From contig NZ_CP089979.1 in NCBI RefSeq assembly GCF_021389935.1, positions 2,213,001 to 2,277,000 on the forward strand: 64,000 nt of DNA, read 5' to 3'. A program made the position numbers and the translations under genes. This DNA comes from Fulvivirga ligni (lineage in GTDB: Bacteria > Bacteroidota > Bacteroidia > Cytophagales > Cyclobacteriaceae). A model generated the notes under the pieces. The model made no database searches. It worked only from the letters and a program-made list of their open reading frames with translations, and was not told the origin of the DNA. Below are positions 1 through 9,800 of this stretch, one piece after another. Numbering within the stretch: position 1 is the stretch's first letter; the number at the start of each line of letters is the position of its first letter.

Positions 1-1
1 A

Positions 2-22
2 ATATTATCAGCGATCAAATGA
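2..22 (+). CDS. 3' tip of an upstream gene (partial)
   Basis: A reading frame entering from the left edge ends with TGA at 20-22, giving a tail ILSAIK. It overlaps the argJ start codon in an ATGA arrangement. Such overlaps are common between co-transcribed genes, so this may be the end of another arginine-pathway gene. Only six codons are visible, so identity cannot be judged and the frame could be chance. Confidence 0.25.
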   Translation: MLSAIK

Positions 23-1230
23 TTCAAAATATCACGAATGTAAAAGGTATCAAATGTTGGGGTGCTCATACCGGTATTAAATCTATGAGACGAGACCTGG
101 CTATTATTTATTCAGAGGTGCCTTGTGCAGCTGCAGCTTGCTTTACGCAGAACAAGGTGCAGGCAGAGCCTGTAAAGCTTAGTATTAAGCACATTAAAGA
201 CAATAAGGCTCAGGTAATAGTCTGTAATGCCGGTAATGCCAACGCATGTACCGGAGAGCAAGGTAAAAAGGGTGCGGAAGCTATGGCTAAGGCTGTGGCT
301 GAAGGACTTAAAATACCTATAGAAGATGTAATTGTAGCATCTACCGGGCTTATAGGTGAGCCTTTTCCTACAGATGATATAGTGAAAGGAATTGAAGAAA
401 ATATTCCTAAATTATCGAATACAGCCAAGGCAGGATCTTTCACGGCTAATGCAATTTTAACCACAGATACTTTCGCCAAAGAAGGTTTTCTGGAGTTCGA
501 CTGTGATGGTTCTAAAGTAGCACTTGGAGGTATGGCCAAAGGGTCTGGTATGATTCACCCAAATATGGCTACTATGCTATCTTTTGTGGTTACAGACCTT
601 CATATAGATGAGAAACTACTGGACGAAGCGGTAAAATATTGCGTAGATCGTACTTTTAATATGATCACAGTAGATGGCGATACTTCTACTAATGACATGG
701 TAGTAGTTATGGCTAATGGGCTAGCAGGGAATAAAAAAATAACCCAAAAGACTGATCCTAATTACAAACTGTTTGAAGATAAACTAATGCAGTTATTAAC
801 TCACCTGGCTAAACTGATTGTTTCCGATGGTGAAGGCGCTTCTAAGTTTGTAGAGTATAAAGTAGCTAAAGCCAAGTCTGAAGATGTAGCTCGTACTTTG
901 GTGAGAGCCATATCAGATTCAACACTGGTAAAAACAGCCATGTTTGGTAGAGATCCTAACTGGGGTAGAATAGTTTCTGCTTGCGGAAATGCCGGCGTAC
1001 CGTTCAATTATGCTAAGGCAGACCTGTTTATTGGAGACAATAGCAATTTGGTACAAGTGCTTAAAAAAGGAACGCCTGCAGATTATGACAGAAATTATAT
1101 TAAGAAGTTATTGAGAGAATCTCATATAAGAATACAGCTAGACTTAAACACTGGTGAGGAGGAAAGTACCGGATGGGGTACAGACCTAACCACAGATTAC
1201 GTAATGTTTAATTCAGTGTATACTACTTAA
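19..1230 (+). CDS. argJ: Bifunctional glutamate N-acetyltransferase / ornithine acetyltransferase ArgJ
   Basis: ArgJ moves the acetyl group from N-acetylornithine to glutamate, making ornithine and N-acetylglutamate in the cyclic arginine pathway; some members also use acetyl-CoA. The 403-aa protein has the usual family length. The self-cleavage site is plain: KGSGMIHPNMATML around residues 174-187, where the precursor is cut between Ala184 and the nucleophile Thr185 to give alpha and beta chains. Other family hallmarks are the N-terminal TQNKVQAEPV stretch, DGDTSTND near residue 220 and GRDPNWGRI near 310. The ATG at 19 may overlap an upstream stop (ATGA). Cytoplasmic. A hairpin follows the gene. 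Whether it has the second, acetyl-CoA-dependent activity cannot be told from sequence. Confidence 0.96.
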   Translation: MIQNITNVKGIKCWGAHTGIKSMRRDLAIIYSEVPCAAAACFTQNKVQAEPVKLSIKHIKDNKAQVIVCNAGNANACTGEQGKKGAEAMAKAVAEGLKIPIEDVIVASTGLIGEPFPTDDIVKGIEENIPKLSNTAKAGSFTANAILTTDTFAKEGFLEFDCDGSKVALGGMAKGSGMIHPNMATMLSFVVTDLHIDEKLLDEAVKYCVDRTFNMITVDGDTSTNDMVVVMANGLAGNKKITQKTDPNYKLFEDKLMQLLTHLAKLIVSDGEGASKFVEYKVAKAKSEDVARTLVRAISDSTLVKTAMFGRDPNWGRIVSACGNAGVPFNYAKADLFIGDNSNLVQVLKKGTPADYDRNYIKKLLRESHIRIQLDLNTGEEESTGWGTDLTTDYVMFNSVYTT

Positions 1231-1239
1231 AAGTATTAG

Positions 1240-1269
1240 GAACTAGCCGCGTTGTAGAGCGGCTAGTTC
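1240..1269. terminator. Hairpin between convergent genes
   Basis: An 11-bp perfect stem (GAACTAGCCGC with its complement) closes an 8-nt loop. It lies between the end of argJ and the stop codon of the convergent gene at 1270. There is no long T run on either strand, so it is a terminator-like hairpin, probably serving both genes. Confidence 0.6.
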
Positions 1270-1635
1270 TTAAAAATATTTCTTGTAATTCTCTTCGTCT
1301 TGCCAGAACGCTTTGCATTTCTGAATCTGCTCCTCTTTAAAAGCCTCATCATTCTTTAGCTCTTTCCAATCTCCAAAGCCTAGTTGTTCTGCTAATTTGT
1401 AAAAGCGATCTCCCTGACCGTTCTTTTTATCTTGTACCATTACACTAAGTAAAGGTCTTTTATCCTCATACTCCTCTTCTGAAATTTCATCAAGGATGGT
1501 CCCCAAAAGCTGCTTTTCATGCTTTATGTCAAGGTTGAGACCCAGTTCTGTTGTGTTAATCAATCTTCGGTACGAAATAGGTGCACTATCAGTACGTGCA
1601 AGTTGAATTAGTTTATTTCTTACTCTCGTGTTCAA
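1270..1635 (-). CDS. Conserved hypothetical protein, 121 aa
   Basis: A small, highly charged soluble protein without signal peptide or membrane segment. The N-terminal 50 residues look helical and basic (RVRNKLIQLARTDSAPISY), and the C-terminus is rich in Lys, Glu and aromatic residues. I do not recognise a characterised domain; its style resembles small cytoplasmic proteins found across the Bacteroidota. The start is TTG at 1633-1635, since no ATG or GTG fits near the N-terminus. It is the lone gene between the argJ hairpin and an AT-rich gap, convergent with argJ. Function unknown. Confidence 0.6.
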   Translation of the reverse strand: MNTRVRNKLIQLARTDSAPISYRRLINTTELGLNLDIKHEKQLLGTILDEISEEEYEDKRPLLSVMVQDKKNGQGDRFYKLAEQLGFGDWKELKNDEAFKEEQIQKCKAFWQDEENYKKYF

Positions 1636-1710
1636 ACCTGTATGGATCTTGTTTAGTTAAAATAATAGCCAATTTTAACAAATATTAGAAATTTTAACCA
1701 CTTAGAGCCA

Positions 1711-2502
1711 TTAAATATCATTAGAAACGTTCTGTATCAGGTTATTATGGCCACTTTTAACCATTATTACCTTGGTTGAGGCAGATTTTTTGGTGAGAGA
1801 CTCCATAATTTTCGCTGTTATGATCTTATCGTAAGTGCCCAGATAGATCTTAACAGGCAGATGATATTGATCAATAATCCGAGCTATATTATTCATATTG
1901 AAATTCAGCTTAGAAAAGATCATCCAGGTATAGTACACTCTTTTCCTGTTTTCAATGGTCAGCATCTGAGTTGCAGCAAACTTAACCACCCCCTTGTCTA
2001 TGATTTTTAGTTTCTGAGCCAGTTTTATGAGGTTATAAAAACGAGTTGGCTTGTGGATCATACTTTTAAAATAGCTACTTATCAATGGGTTAGTAGTAGC
2101 AAGTTTATACCACAAGTTGTTCTTAATGCCGTCGGGGGCCAGCAGGTAGATGCTTTTGATGCTTTCAGGTACGGCCTCAATAGTTGCAAGTGCTAATTTT
2201 GCTCCTATGCTGTAACCCATGAGCGAAAACTCTGAAATTTTATTTTCTTTAAGGAATGAGGTGATTATTTTACCCCAATAAATCTTGTCTATTGGTTTTT
2301 TCTCTTCTTTCCAAGTGCTATTTCCATGAAAAAAAAGATCAAATGAGAAAAAAATGAAATCTTCAGCCCAATTTTTAGCCATTTGACTAAAAAACTGACC
2401 GTTCTGGCCAAATCCATGGAATGCCAACATCACTTTAGGCCCATTTCCGTAGGTATAATAGTGTAATTGTGCTCCTTCGTACGTGAAATAATTCTCGGGC
2501 AT
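1711..2502 (-). CDS. Alpha/beta-fold hydrolase
   Basis: A 263-aa single-domain alpha/beta hydrolase. An oxyanion-loop motif HGFGQNG sits at residues 29-35. The nucleophile elbow is GYSIG at 96-100, with Ser98 as nucleophile. The remaining triad members are probably Asp225 in GTYDK and His252 in KSGHNN. No signal peptide is visible, so it is cytoplasmic. A mostly helical cap lies between residues 125 and 210. Substrate is not predictable: esterases, lipases and MenH-like enzymes all share this layout. It is transcribed divergently from the ECF sigma gene, with a 69-bp AT-rich spacer. The start codon ATG directly follows that spacer. Confidence 0.85.
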   Translation of the reverse strand: MPENYFTYEGAQLHYYTYGNGPKVMLAFHGFGQNGQFFSQMAKNWAEDFIFFSFDLFFHGNSTWKEEKKPIDKIYWGKIITSFLKENKISEFSLMGYSIGAKLALATIEAVPESIKSIYLLAPDGIKNNLWYKLATTNPLISSYFKSMIHKPTRFYNLIKLAQKLKIIDKGVVKFAATQMLTIENRKRVYYTWMIFSKLNFNMNNIARIIDQYHLPVKIYLGTYDKIITAKIMESLTKKSASTKVIMVKSGHNNLIQNVSNDI

Positions 2503-2571
2503 GAATTAAAATGAAAAAAATTTCTTAAACATATAAAATATTTTTCTCAGTCACCCGACTACACAAAGGAG

Positions 2572-3152
2572 ATGACAGTTGAGAATACCATATTGATAGA
2601 TATTCACATGGCGCAGAGTCAAAAAGAGACCATAGAGAAGGAAAAGGGAAGACTGCTGAATTTTATTCGCGCAAGGGTGAATAGTGTGGAGGATGCTGAG
2701 GATATTCTGCAGGATGTGCTCGTGCAGTTTATAGATGGTTATGGTACCATTAAGTCTATTGAAAAAGCCACTTCTTGGCTATTTAAGGTGGCCAGAAATA
2801 AGATCATTGATTCTTATAGAAAAAGAAGTGTAAGGTCTGAAAGTGTAAAGTTAGATCAGGAAAGCTATGATAGTGAAGATGGCAGCCTGATGCTAAAAGA
2901 CATTTTGCCAGACATGGGAGACTCTCCGGAGGAGGTTCATTTAGAGAAGCCATATGGGACGCCATAAACGCCGCTTTGGACGAACTGCCAACGGAGCAAA
3001 GGGAAATATTCATTCTTCATGAATTAGAAGATGTGAGTTTTAAGGAGTTATCAGAAAGATACGGATTGCCCGTAAATACGCTGATATCGAGAAAAAGATA
3101 CGCCATACTGGCGCTAAGAAAGAAACTGGAAAATTTATATAAGGAGTTATAG
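2572..3152 (+). pseudogene. ECF-type RNA polymerase sigma factor, interrupted by a frameshift
   Basis: Sigma-70 region 2 is seen in the first part: EDAEDILQDVLVQF, then SWLFKVARNKIIDSYRKR. The frame stops at 2967, but region 4 continues in another frame to the TAG at 3150-3152 (LPTEQREIFILHELEDVSF, then a helix-turn-helix with LSERYGLPVNTLISRKR). One extra T in the TTT at 2940-2942 would join them as EEVHFREAIWDAI, giving about 193 aa, a normal ECF length. The break is therefore a one-base deletion: a sequencing error, a recent mutation, or slippage. If real, the product lacks region 4 and could not read a -35 element. The membrane-protein gene starts 2 bp downstream, suggesting an operon. 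AAAGGAG directly abuts the ATG at 2572. Confidence 0.85.
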
Positions 3153-3154
3153 TT

Positions 3155-3538
3155 ATGAGACCTGGTAAAGGTAAAAAGATCGCGTTGGGCATAGTAGCCG
3201 CAATAGCTTTTGTGACCGTTTTTGGTTGGGTAGTAATGTCTTTGTGGAACTGGCTGGTGCCAGAGTTATTCAACGGCCCTGTTGTTACATTTTGGCAAGC
3301 TATAGGTTTACTTATTTTGAGTAAGATTCTATTTGGAGGTTTTCACGGAAAAGGCGGGCATGGTCCGAAAGAAAAATGGAAAGAAAGATGGAGAAACATG
3401 ACTCCCGAGCAAAGAGATAAGCTGAAGCAGAGATTTTCCAGCCGTTGGGCGGATTGCGAAGGACCAAGATGGGGCAAAAAGAGAGAGTTCTCTAACCAGG
3501 ATTGGTCTGAAGAAAATATTGATAAAAAAGATCAATAA
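3155..3538 (+). CDS. Small membrane protein downstream of the sigma factor
   Basis: 127 aa with two predicted membrane segments (about residues 8-30 and 42-62), then a basic, tryptophan-rich tail. The tail includes MTPEQRDKLKQRF, a short helix reminiscent of the LTXXQ region of Spy/CpxP-like periplasmic proteins; that likeness is weak. The ATG follows the sigma-factor stop by 2 bp, so the two are very probably co-transcribed. In Bacteroidota, ECF sigma genes are often followed by a membrane-bound partner. This could be a sensor or anti-sigma factor, but no recognised anti-sigma domain is visible. Function is inferred from position only. Confidence 0.65.
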   Translation: MRPGKGKKIALGIVAAIAFVTVFGWVVMSLWNWLVPELFNGPVVTFWQAIGLLILSKILFGGFHGKGGHGPKEKWKERWRNMTPEQRDKLKQRFSSRWADCEGPRWGKKREFSNQDWSEENIDKKDQ

Positions 3539-3565
3539 AAGCTGAACAAAAAAAATCAATGGCCG

Positions 3566-3627
3566 TTATGCTAAGAAACTATGGAAACTATTGACATGTT
3601 TAAAGTTTCCTTAGTTTCTTAGCATAA
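3566..3627. promoter_or_regulatory. 24-bp inverted repeat, likely TetR operator and promoter of the efflux operon
   Basis: Two 24-bp arms (3566-3589 and 3604-3627) match at 23 of 24 positions around a 14-nt spacer. The right arm ends 12 bp before the TTG start of the TetR gene. Inside lie TTG (3591-3593) and, after 18 bp, TAGTTTCT, a loose match to the Bacteroidota -33 TTG / -7 TAnnTTTG promoter. The layout suggests autoregulation: TetR dimers bind the palindrome over the promoter and repress the regulator and pump genes. A terminator for the upstream gene is less likely, because no T run follows the right arm. Confidence 0.7.
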
Positions 3628-3639
3628 ATTTTAAAACCG

Positions 3640-4284
3640 TTGGATACAAGAGCTAAAATTATAAAAGGTGCAGCTGAGTTGTTTACAAAATACGGGGTGC
3701 GTAGTGTTACTATGGATGATATAGCCCGAGAGCTATCCATCTCTAAAAAGACTATTTACCAGTATTTTAAGGACAAAGATGAGATAGTACTGATGGCAGT
3801 ACAATCTCACGCGGAGAATGAGAAGGAGGATTATAATTACATCTTTAACAGATCTAGAAATCCTATTGAAGAGCTCACCTTAATGACCAGATGCATGCGT
3901 GATGACTTCAGAGATATGAATCCATCTTTGATATTTGATTTACAGAAGTATCACCCGCAGGCATGGAAGGTCATTGAAGATTTTAAGAATTCATATATAA
4001 AAAATGCCCTGGTCAAAAACTTAAGAGATGGTATACAGCAGGGCTTATATCGTGAGAATATGGATCCGGAAGTGTTGGCCATTATGAGGCTAGAGCAAGT
4101 GCAACTGGCCTTTGATAGTCGGCTTTTTCCGCCGGATAAATTTAACCTCGCGGATACCCAATTACAGTTTTTAAGCCATTATGTAAATGGAATAGTAACT
4201 GAAAAAGGAAGGGAGTTATACCTGGAATATTTAGATAAATTAGAATTACATCAAACCAAAACGACTTATAATAATGAGATTTAA
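3640..4284 (+). CDS. TetR/AcrR family transcriptional regulator
   Basis: 214 aa. Residues 1-50 form the TetR DNA-binding domain: an AAELFTKYGVRSVTMDDIA stretch, then the recognition helix in LSISKKTIYQYFKDKDEIV. The rest is an all-helical ligand and dimerisation domain. The start is TTG at 3640, because an upstream ATG in another frame stops at once and no in-frame ATG lies near the N-terminus. The stop overlaps the start of the TolC-like gene by 11 bp, so regulator and pump share a transcript. It probably represses this operon through the inverted repeat 12 bp upstream and is released by a pump substrate; both points are inference from position. Confidence 0.92.
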   Translation: MDTRAKIIKGAAELFTKYGVRSVTMDDIARELSISKKTIYQYFKDKDEIVLMAVQSHAENEKEDYNYIFNRSRNPIEELTLMTRCMRDDFRDMNPSLIFDLQKYHPQAWKVIEDFKNSYIKNALVKNLRDGIQQGLYRENMDPEVLAIMRLEQVQLAFDSRLFPPDKFNLADTQLQFLSHYVNGIVTEKGRELYLEYLDKLELHQTKTTYNNEI

Positions 4285-5623
4285 TTTAAGTTTTATACTT
4301 GGATTTTTGCTTTTAGCTGGCACCCTCAGAGCACAAGAGGCTGTGCCTAGCACCTTTACACTGCAACAGTGTATAGATTATGCTTTAGAGCATAATCAGG
4401 ATATATTGAATAAAGCTATAGATAAGGAAATAGCTGAAACTCAAGTGAGAGAAACTTTAAGTGAAGGCTTACCTCAAGTAAGTATAGGGGCTGGAGTTAA
4501 TTACAATTTTGAAAGACAAAAGTCATTGCTAGACGCAAGTACCTTTGATCCAACTATTCCTGAAGGCCAGGAGGTGGTATTGTCCTTTCAACAAAAGTAT
4601 GATGGAAATGTGGCCCTAACTTTAAGACAGTTGATTTTTGACGGATCGTTCTTTGTTGGGTTACAAGCTTCTAAAACCTATAAAGAGTTATCTTCAAAGG
4701 AATTCATTAAGAGTCAAATTGATGTGGTTGAGGCTATTTCAAAAGCTTATTACAATGTTCTGGTAAGTGAAGAAAGATTTGCTCTAATCAAAACTAACTT
4801 TAGCAGAATAGATACCATTCTTTATGAAACTAAAATCATGAGAGAGAATGGGTTTGCTGAAAGAATTGATGTGAATAGACTTCAGGTTCAATATAATAAT
4901 TTGAAAGTGCAAGTTGAAAACACTGAAAAACTTCTTGAGCTAAGTAGAGATATATTGAAATTTCAAATGGGAATGCCTCTTTCGAATACAATTGAACTAA
5001 CTGATAAGCTTGAAGAAGTTGTTTTTGATGATCCAGAAGGTAACGGCGGTTTTGATTATGCTCAAAGAATAGAATACTCTCAGTTACAGACTAATATGGC
5101 TTTGGCTAATCTTGATTTAAAGAATAATAAAATCAAATACCTGCCAACTCTATATGCTAACTTTAATTATGGCTATAATACTCAGACTGATAATTCTGAT
5201 CAACTTTTTGAATCAGACAGGTGGTTAAACTTTGGCTTAGTAGGGTTATCACTTAACGTTCCGGTGTTTGATGGATTTCTTAAGAGTAATAAAATACAGC
5301 ATAATAAACTTCAAATCAGGCAATTAGAGAATTCTTTTGATCAATTGGAAAACTCAATTGACTTAGAAGTTCGTCAAGCTAAAATTAACATGGAGACTTC
5401 TCTAAAGCAGATGAAAGCACAAAGAGAAAACATGGAGCTTGCTGAGGATATCTACAACGTAACCAGCATTAAATTTAAAGAAGGAGTAGGCTCTAATTTA
5501 GAATTAGTAGAGGCCGATGCTGACTATAAAGAAGCTCAAACCAATTATTATAATGCCCTTTATGATGCTCTTATTGCTAAAGTGGAGCTAGAAAAGGCTT
5601 ATGGTCAATTACTTAAAAAATAA
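4274..5623 (+). CDS. TolC-family outer-membrane efflux protein
   Basis: 449 aa. A signal peptide (about residues 1-20, ending LRAQ) precedes two outer-membrane-efflux repeats. Each repeat is rich in long amphipathic helices with an NxxL/Qxx pattern (LQCIDYALEHNQDI near residue 30; YKEAQTNYYNALYDALIAK near the C-terminus), as expected of the trimeric alpha-barrel channel through the periplasm. It is the exit duct of the tripartite pump whose adaptor and RND gene follow. It overlaps the TetR gene by 11 bp and is 29 bp from the adaptor gene. Confidence 0.93.
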   Translation: MRFNLSFILGFLLLAGTLRAQEAVPSTFTLQQCIDYALEHNQDILNKAIDKEIAETQVRETLSEGLPQVSIGAGVNYNFERQKSLLDASTFDPTIPEGQEVVLSFQQKYDGNVALTLRQLIFDGSFFVGLQASKTYKELSSKEFIKSQIDVVEAISKAYYNVLVSEERFALIKTNFSRIDTILYETKIMRENGFAERIDVNRLQVQYNNLKVQVENTEKLLELSRDILKFQMGMPLSNTIELTDKLEEVVFDDPEGNGGFDYAQRIEYSQLQTNMALANLDLKNNKIKYLPTLYANFNYGYNTQTDNSDQLFESDRWLNFGLVGLSLNVPVFDGFLKSNKIQHNKLQIRQLENSFDQLENSIDLEVRQAKINMETSLKQMKAQRENMELAEDIYNVTSIKFKEGVGSNLELVEADADYKEAQTNYYNALYDALIAKVELEKAYGQLLKK

Positions 5624-5652
5624 AATAACCCAATCCAGAAAATAAATCAGAA

Positions 5653-6825
5653 ATGAAAAATACAGCAATCTATTACGCAGCTATTTTTACTTTATTCCTT
5701 GCTGCATGTCAGCAGAAGGAAGGCTTAGAGGCCAAGAAAGAGCAGCTTCAGTCTTATAAGAGTGAGGTGAAGGACTTAAATTCTAAAATTAAGCAACTGG
5801 AGGAGGAAATTGCTAAAGAAGACACTACAGCTACACCTGGTGGTAATGTAAAAGCGGTTTTGGTAAATACTCAAACCGTGCAGCCATCTAATTTCAATCA
5901 TAAGATTGAGGTGAGAGGAGCCGTAGAATCTCGTAGAAATGTGATGCTTACGTCTGAAACTGCAGGAACTATAGAAAGTGTAAAAGTTTCTGAAGGACAG
6001 AGGGTGAAAGCTGGCCAAACATTGGTAGTGCTAGATGCAGACATTCTTAGAAACAGCGTGGCTGAGTTAAAAACTTCTTTAGAATTGGCTAAAGCTGTAT
6101 ATGAAAGACAGTCTAACCTATGGGATAAGAAGATTGGGACAGAGATTCAGTATTTAGAAGCTAAAAACAATAAAGAGTCATTAGAAAGAAGATTGGCTAC
6201 CGCTTATTCTCAACTAGATCAGGCGATAGTGAAAGCACCTTTCTCCGGGGTTATTGATGAAGTGCCTGCCAGAGTAGGAGAAATGGCTCAGCCTGGTAAA
6301 AACCTTGTGAGAATAGTGAGCCCTGAAATGATGTATATAGATGCTGACGTTTCTGAAAGATATGTTTCTGACTTTAAGCAGGGAGATGAGGTAGAATTAT
6401 ACTTCCCTACACAAGATAAGCATGTGAAGTCTAAAATATCTGCAGTTAGTGAAGTGATCAATAGCTCTAACAGAACATTCTCAGTAGAGGTGAATCTGCC
6501 TAAGCTTGATTTTCCGGTAAAGCCTAACCAGGTAGTGGTATTGAACTTAACTGATTACACTAAAGAAGGCGCCATTACAGTGCCTACTGAAATCATACTT
6601 ACTGACGGTGACGGCAAATTTGTATTCATTACTGAAACTAAAGGAGATCAGGTAGTTGCTAAGAAAACGGAAGTAGAAGTAGGTGCCAGCTATGATGGTA
6701 ATACAGAGGTGATTGAGGGTATAAAACAGAACGACGTAATAGTTACCGAAGGATACAGAAGCTTAAGTGATGGCGTAGCTATTAAATCTGTAGAAAGATC
6801 TACTAAAACTGCCCAATTAAATTAA
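5653..6825 (+). CDS. RND efflux periplasmic adaptor subunit (membrane fusion protein)
   Basis: 390 aa. A lipoprotein signal peptide ends in the lipobox LAAC (Cys19). A coiled coil follows (residues about 24-57, EQLQSYKSEVKDLNSKIKQL), which is an extra N-terminal element for this family. Then come a biotinyl/lipoyl-like half domain (GTIESVKVSEGQRVKAGQTL), an alpha-hairpin, the second lipoyl half (IVKAPFSGVIDEVP) and the beta-barrel and membrane-proximal domains. It should link the RND pump to the TolC channel in the periplasm. The RND gene starts 14 bp downstream. Confidence 0.93.
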   Translation: MKNTAIYYAAIFTLFLAACQQKEGLEAKKEQLQSYKSEVKDLNSKIKQLEEEIAKEDTTATPGGNVKAVLVNTQTVQPSNFNHKIEVRGAVESRRNVMLTSETAGTIESVKVSEGQRVKAGQTLVVLDADILRNSVAELKTSLELAKAVYERQSNLWDKKIGTEIQYLEAKNNKESLERRLATAYSQLDQAIVKAPFSGVIDEVPARVGEMAQPGKNLVRIVSPEMMYIDADVSERYVSDFKQGDEVELYFPTQDKHVKSKISAVSEVINSSNRTFSVEVNLPKLDFPVKPNQVVVLNLTDYTKEGAITVPTEIILTDGDGKFVFITETKGDQVVAKKTEVEVGASYDGNTEVIEGIKQNDVIVTEGYRSLSDGVAIKSVERSTKTAQLN

Positions 6826-6839
6826 AAAGCTCTAATTGT

Positions 6840-9800
6840 ATGTCAGATACTAACATTAATAAAGATAATCAACCCCAAGTGCAAGAAGAGCACAAGGAAA
6901 AGGAATTTGGGCTCACCAAATTATCCTTGAACAACAGGAATACGGTTTTCTTCCTACTGTTTTTGGTGGTGCTTATGGGTATTACATCCTATAATAACCT
7001 ACCTAAAGACAGTTACCCTGAAGTAGAGCAGCCAATGGTTTATGTGGGTACTACTTATCCGGGTAACTCACCAGTGGATATAGAAAACCTGATTACAAGG
7101 CCTATTGAAAAAGAGATAAATGACATTTCAGATGTCGATAACATAAAGTCTACCTCCGTGCAGGATTATTCTACCATTATAGTAGAATTTGAGTCTGATA
7201 TGGATATAGATGACGCCCTGCAAAAGGTAAAAGATGCGGTGGATAAGGCTAAGCAAGAGCTGCCTAGTGACTTAGATACTGATCCTAATGTTTTTGACAT
7301 GGACTTTTCGCAAATGCCAATCATGAACATTAACCTTTCAGGTAATTTTAGCATAGAGAAGCTGGAAAATATTGCCGAAGACCTTGAAGATGAGCTGGAG
7401 CGTATCAGTGAAGTATCTTCTGTAGAGGTTAGAGGTGTAGACGACAAGGAAGTGAAAATCATGGCTAATCCATATCTGATGGATGCCAGGGAGATAAGCT
7501 TTTCTGATATTGAGCAAGCGGTAGCCGCTGAGAACGTAACTTTTTCTGCGGGTAACCTAAAGGAAGGTGAGCAGAGAAGAACCATAAGGGTAGTAGGTGA
7601 ATATAAAGATCCTCAAGACCTGCTTAATATCGTGATCAAGCATCAGGATGATAATATCGTTTACCTGGGAGATGTAGCTAAAGTAGAATTTGGATATATA
7701 GATCCTCAAAGTTATGCCAGATTAGCGTTAAAGCCGGTGGTGTCTGTAGACGTTATAAAAGGTAGTGGAGAAAACCTGCTTATCGCCACTGATAAAATTA
7801 ATAAGGTACTAGATGAGATGAGACCTCAGTTTCCTGAAGGTCTTGAGATTACCATTACCAATGACCAAAGTCAGATGACCAGAGACTTGGTAAACAGCTT
7901 GGAGAACAACATTATCTCTGGGGTAATTCTGGTAGTATTGGTATTACTTTTCTTCCTGGGTACACGTAACGCCCTTTTCGTAGGAGTCGCTATTCCGGTG
8001 TCCATGTTCATTACCTTCTTGATAATGAGTGTGTTGGGTATCACTATTAATATGATGATCCTCTTCTCGCTGATCTTAGCATTGGGTATGTTGGTGGATA
8101 ATGGTATTGTAATCGTGGAGAACGTATATCGTCTTATGGAGGAAGGACTTTCTCCTTGGGAAGCTACCAGGTTAGGGGTTAGTGAGGTAGCTTGGCCTAT
8201 TATTACATCTACAGCCACTACATTGGCAGCCTTCTTACCGTTAGCCATGTGGCCAGGACTTATGGGTCAGTTCATGAAGTACCTACCTATCGGTGTAATG
8301 ATTACGCTTACCTCGTCATTATTTGTGGCACTGGTAATCAACCCGGCTCTTATCTCTGTGTTTATGAAGATAGAGGATGGTAAAAAAGTGAACCATAATA
8401 AGATATTAAGAAACTCTGGTATCCTTGTTCTTCTGGGTACATTAATCTTGATATTTGGAGCGGCTTGGTTAGGTAACTTGCTAGTATTCTGTGGATTATT
8501 AATCCTTTTGAATGTTTACGTATTGATGCCTGCCAGTAGAAGATTCCAGTCTGGGTTCTTACCATGGTTAGAAGATTTATATTCCAGAACACTTTCTTTC
8601 GCTCTTAAAGGCTGGAGACCTTGGTTGTTCTTCTGGGGTACTATCGCGCTGTTGATATTGTCCATTGCCTTAAATGTGATCAAGCCACCAACCGTACTGT
8701 TCTTCCCTGAGAACTTACCAAAATATGTGAACGTATTTATTGAATTCCCTATAGGTACTGACATTGATAAGACCAACGAATTCTCTAAACAAGTGGAGAA
8801 GGAGGTGATGGAAGTGGTGAAACCTTATGGAGAAGTGGTAGAGTCAGTAATCGCGAAAGTAGGGCAAGATACTGCTGATCCTAACGATCCAGGATCATTC
8901 GGAGCTACTGATACACCGAATAAGGCTCGTATCACTGTAAACTTTGTTGAGTTTAAGGATAGAGATGGAGTAGATACCAGAGAGATTTTTGATGAGATTC
9001 GAAATGCTATTCAAGGGTACCCAGGTGTATCAATATCAGTAGATAAAGATGCAGCAGGACCTCCTACCGGAAAGCCTATTAATATTGAGGTGTCAGGTGA
9101 TGATATCAATACTTTGATTTCTATTACTGATAGAATGAAAAACTATATCAATACATCAGGCATTGAAGGTATAGAAAACTTACAGACTGACTTAGAAACT
9201 GGTAAACCAGAGCTTCTGGTAAACATTGATAGAGATAATGCCAGAAGATTTGGGCTCTCTACCATGACTATTGCTAGTGAAATAAGAACAGCTCTTTTCG
9301 GTAAGGAAATCAGTAAGTATAAAGAAGGAGAAGATGATTATGATATCGAGCTGAGACTTCAGGATGAATATAGATATGATATAGAAACGTTGAAAAACAA
9401 GGAAATTACTTTCAGAAATAACAGCGGTCAAATCATTCAGATTCCAATCAGTTCGGTAGCCAATATGGAGCTAAGCTCTACTTATGGTTCTGTTAAAAGA
9501 AAGGATTTGGAGAGGGTGATTACTTTATATTCTAACGTGCTTCAGGGCTATAACCCTACGGCTATCAATGATGATATTAAGGTGTTACTTGAAGATTTTG
9601 AAATGCCAGCTGGTTATGACTTCAAATTTGGTGGTCAGCAAGAGAAGCAGGCAGAAGAGATGGCCTTCTTAACTCAGGCACTTTGGTTAGCAGTATTCAT
9701 TATATTCCTGATCATAGTAGCACAGTTTAACAAGATTACCACACCGATCATCATCATGTCTTCAGTAGGTTTGAGTACGGTGGGAGTGTTCTTAGGCTTG

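Noticed and set aside
7166-7585. Long minus-strand frame inside the RND gene
   Set aside because: A shadow of the RND coding sequence; serine-rich translation without domain. Similar shadows throughout the window were left out.
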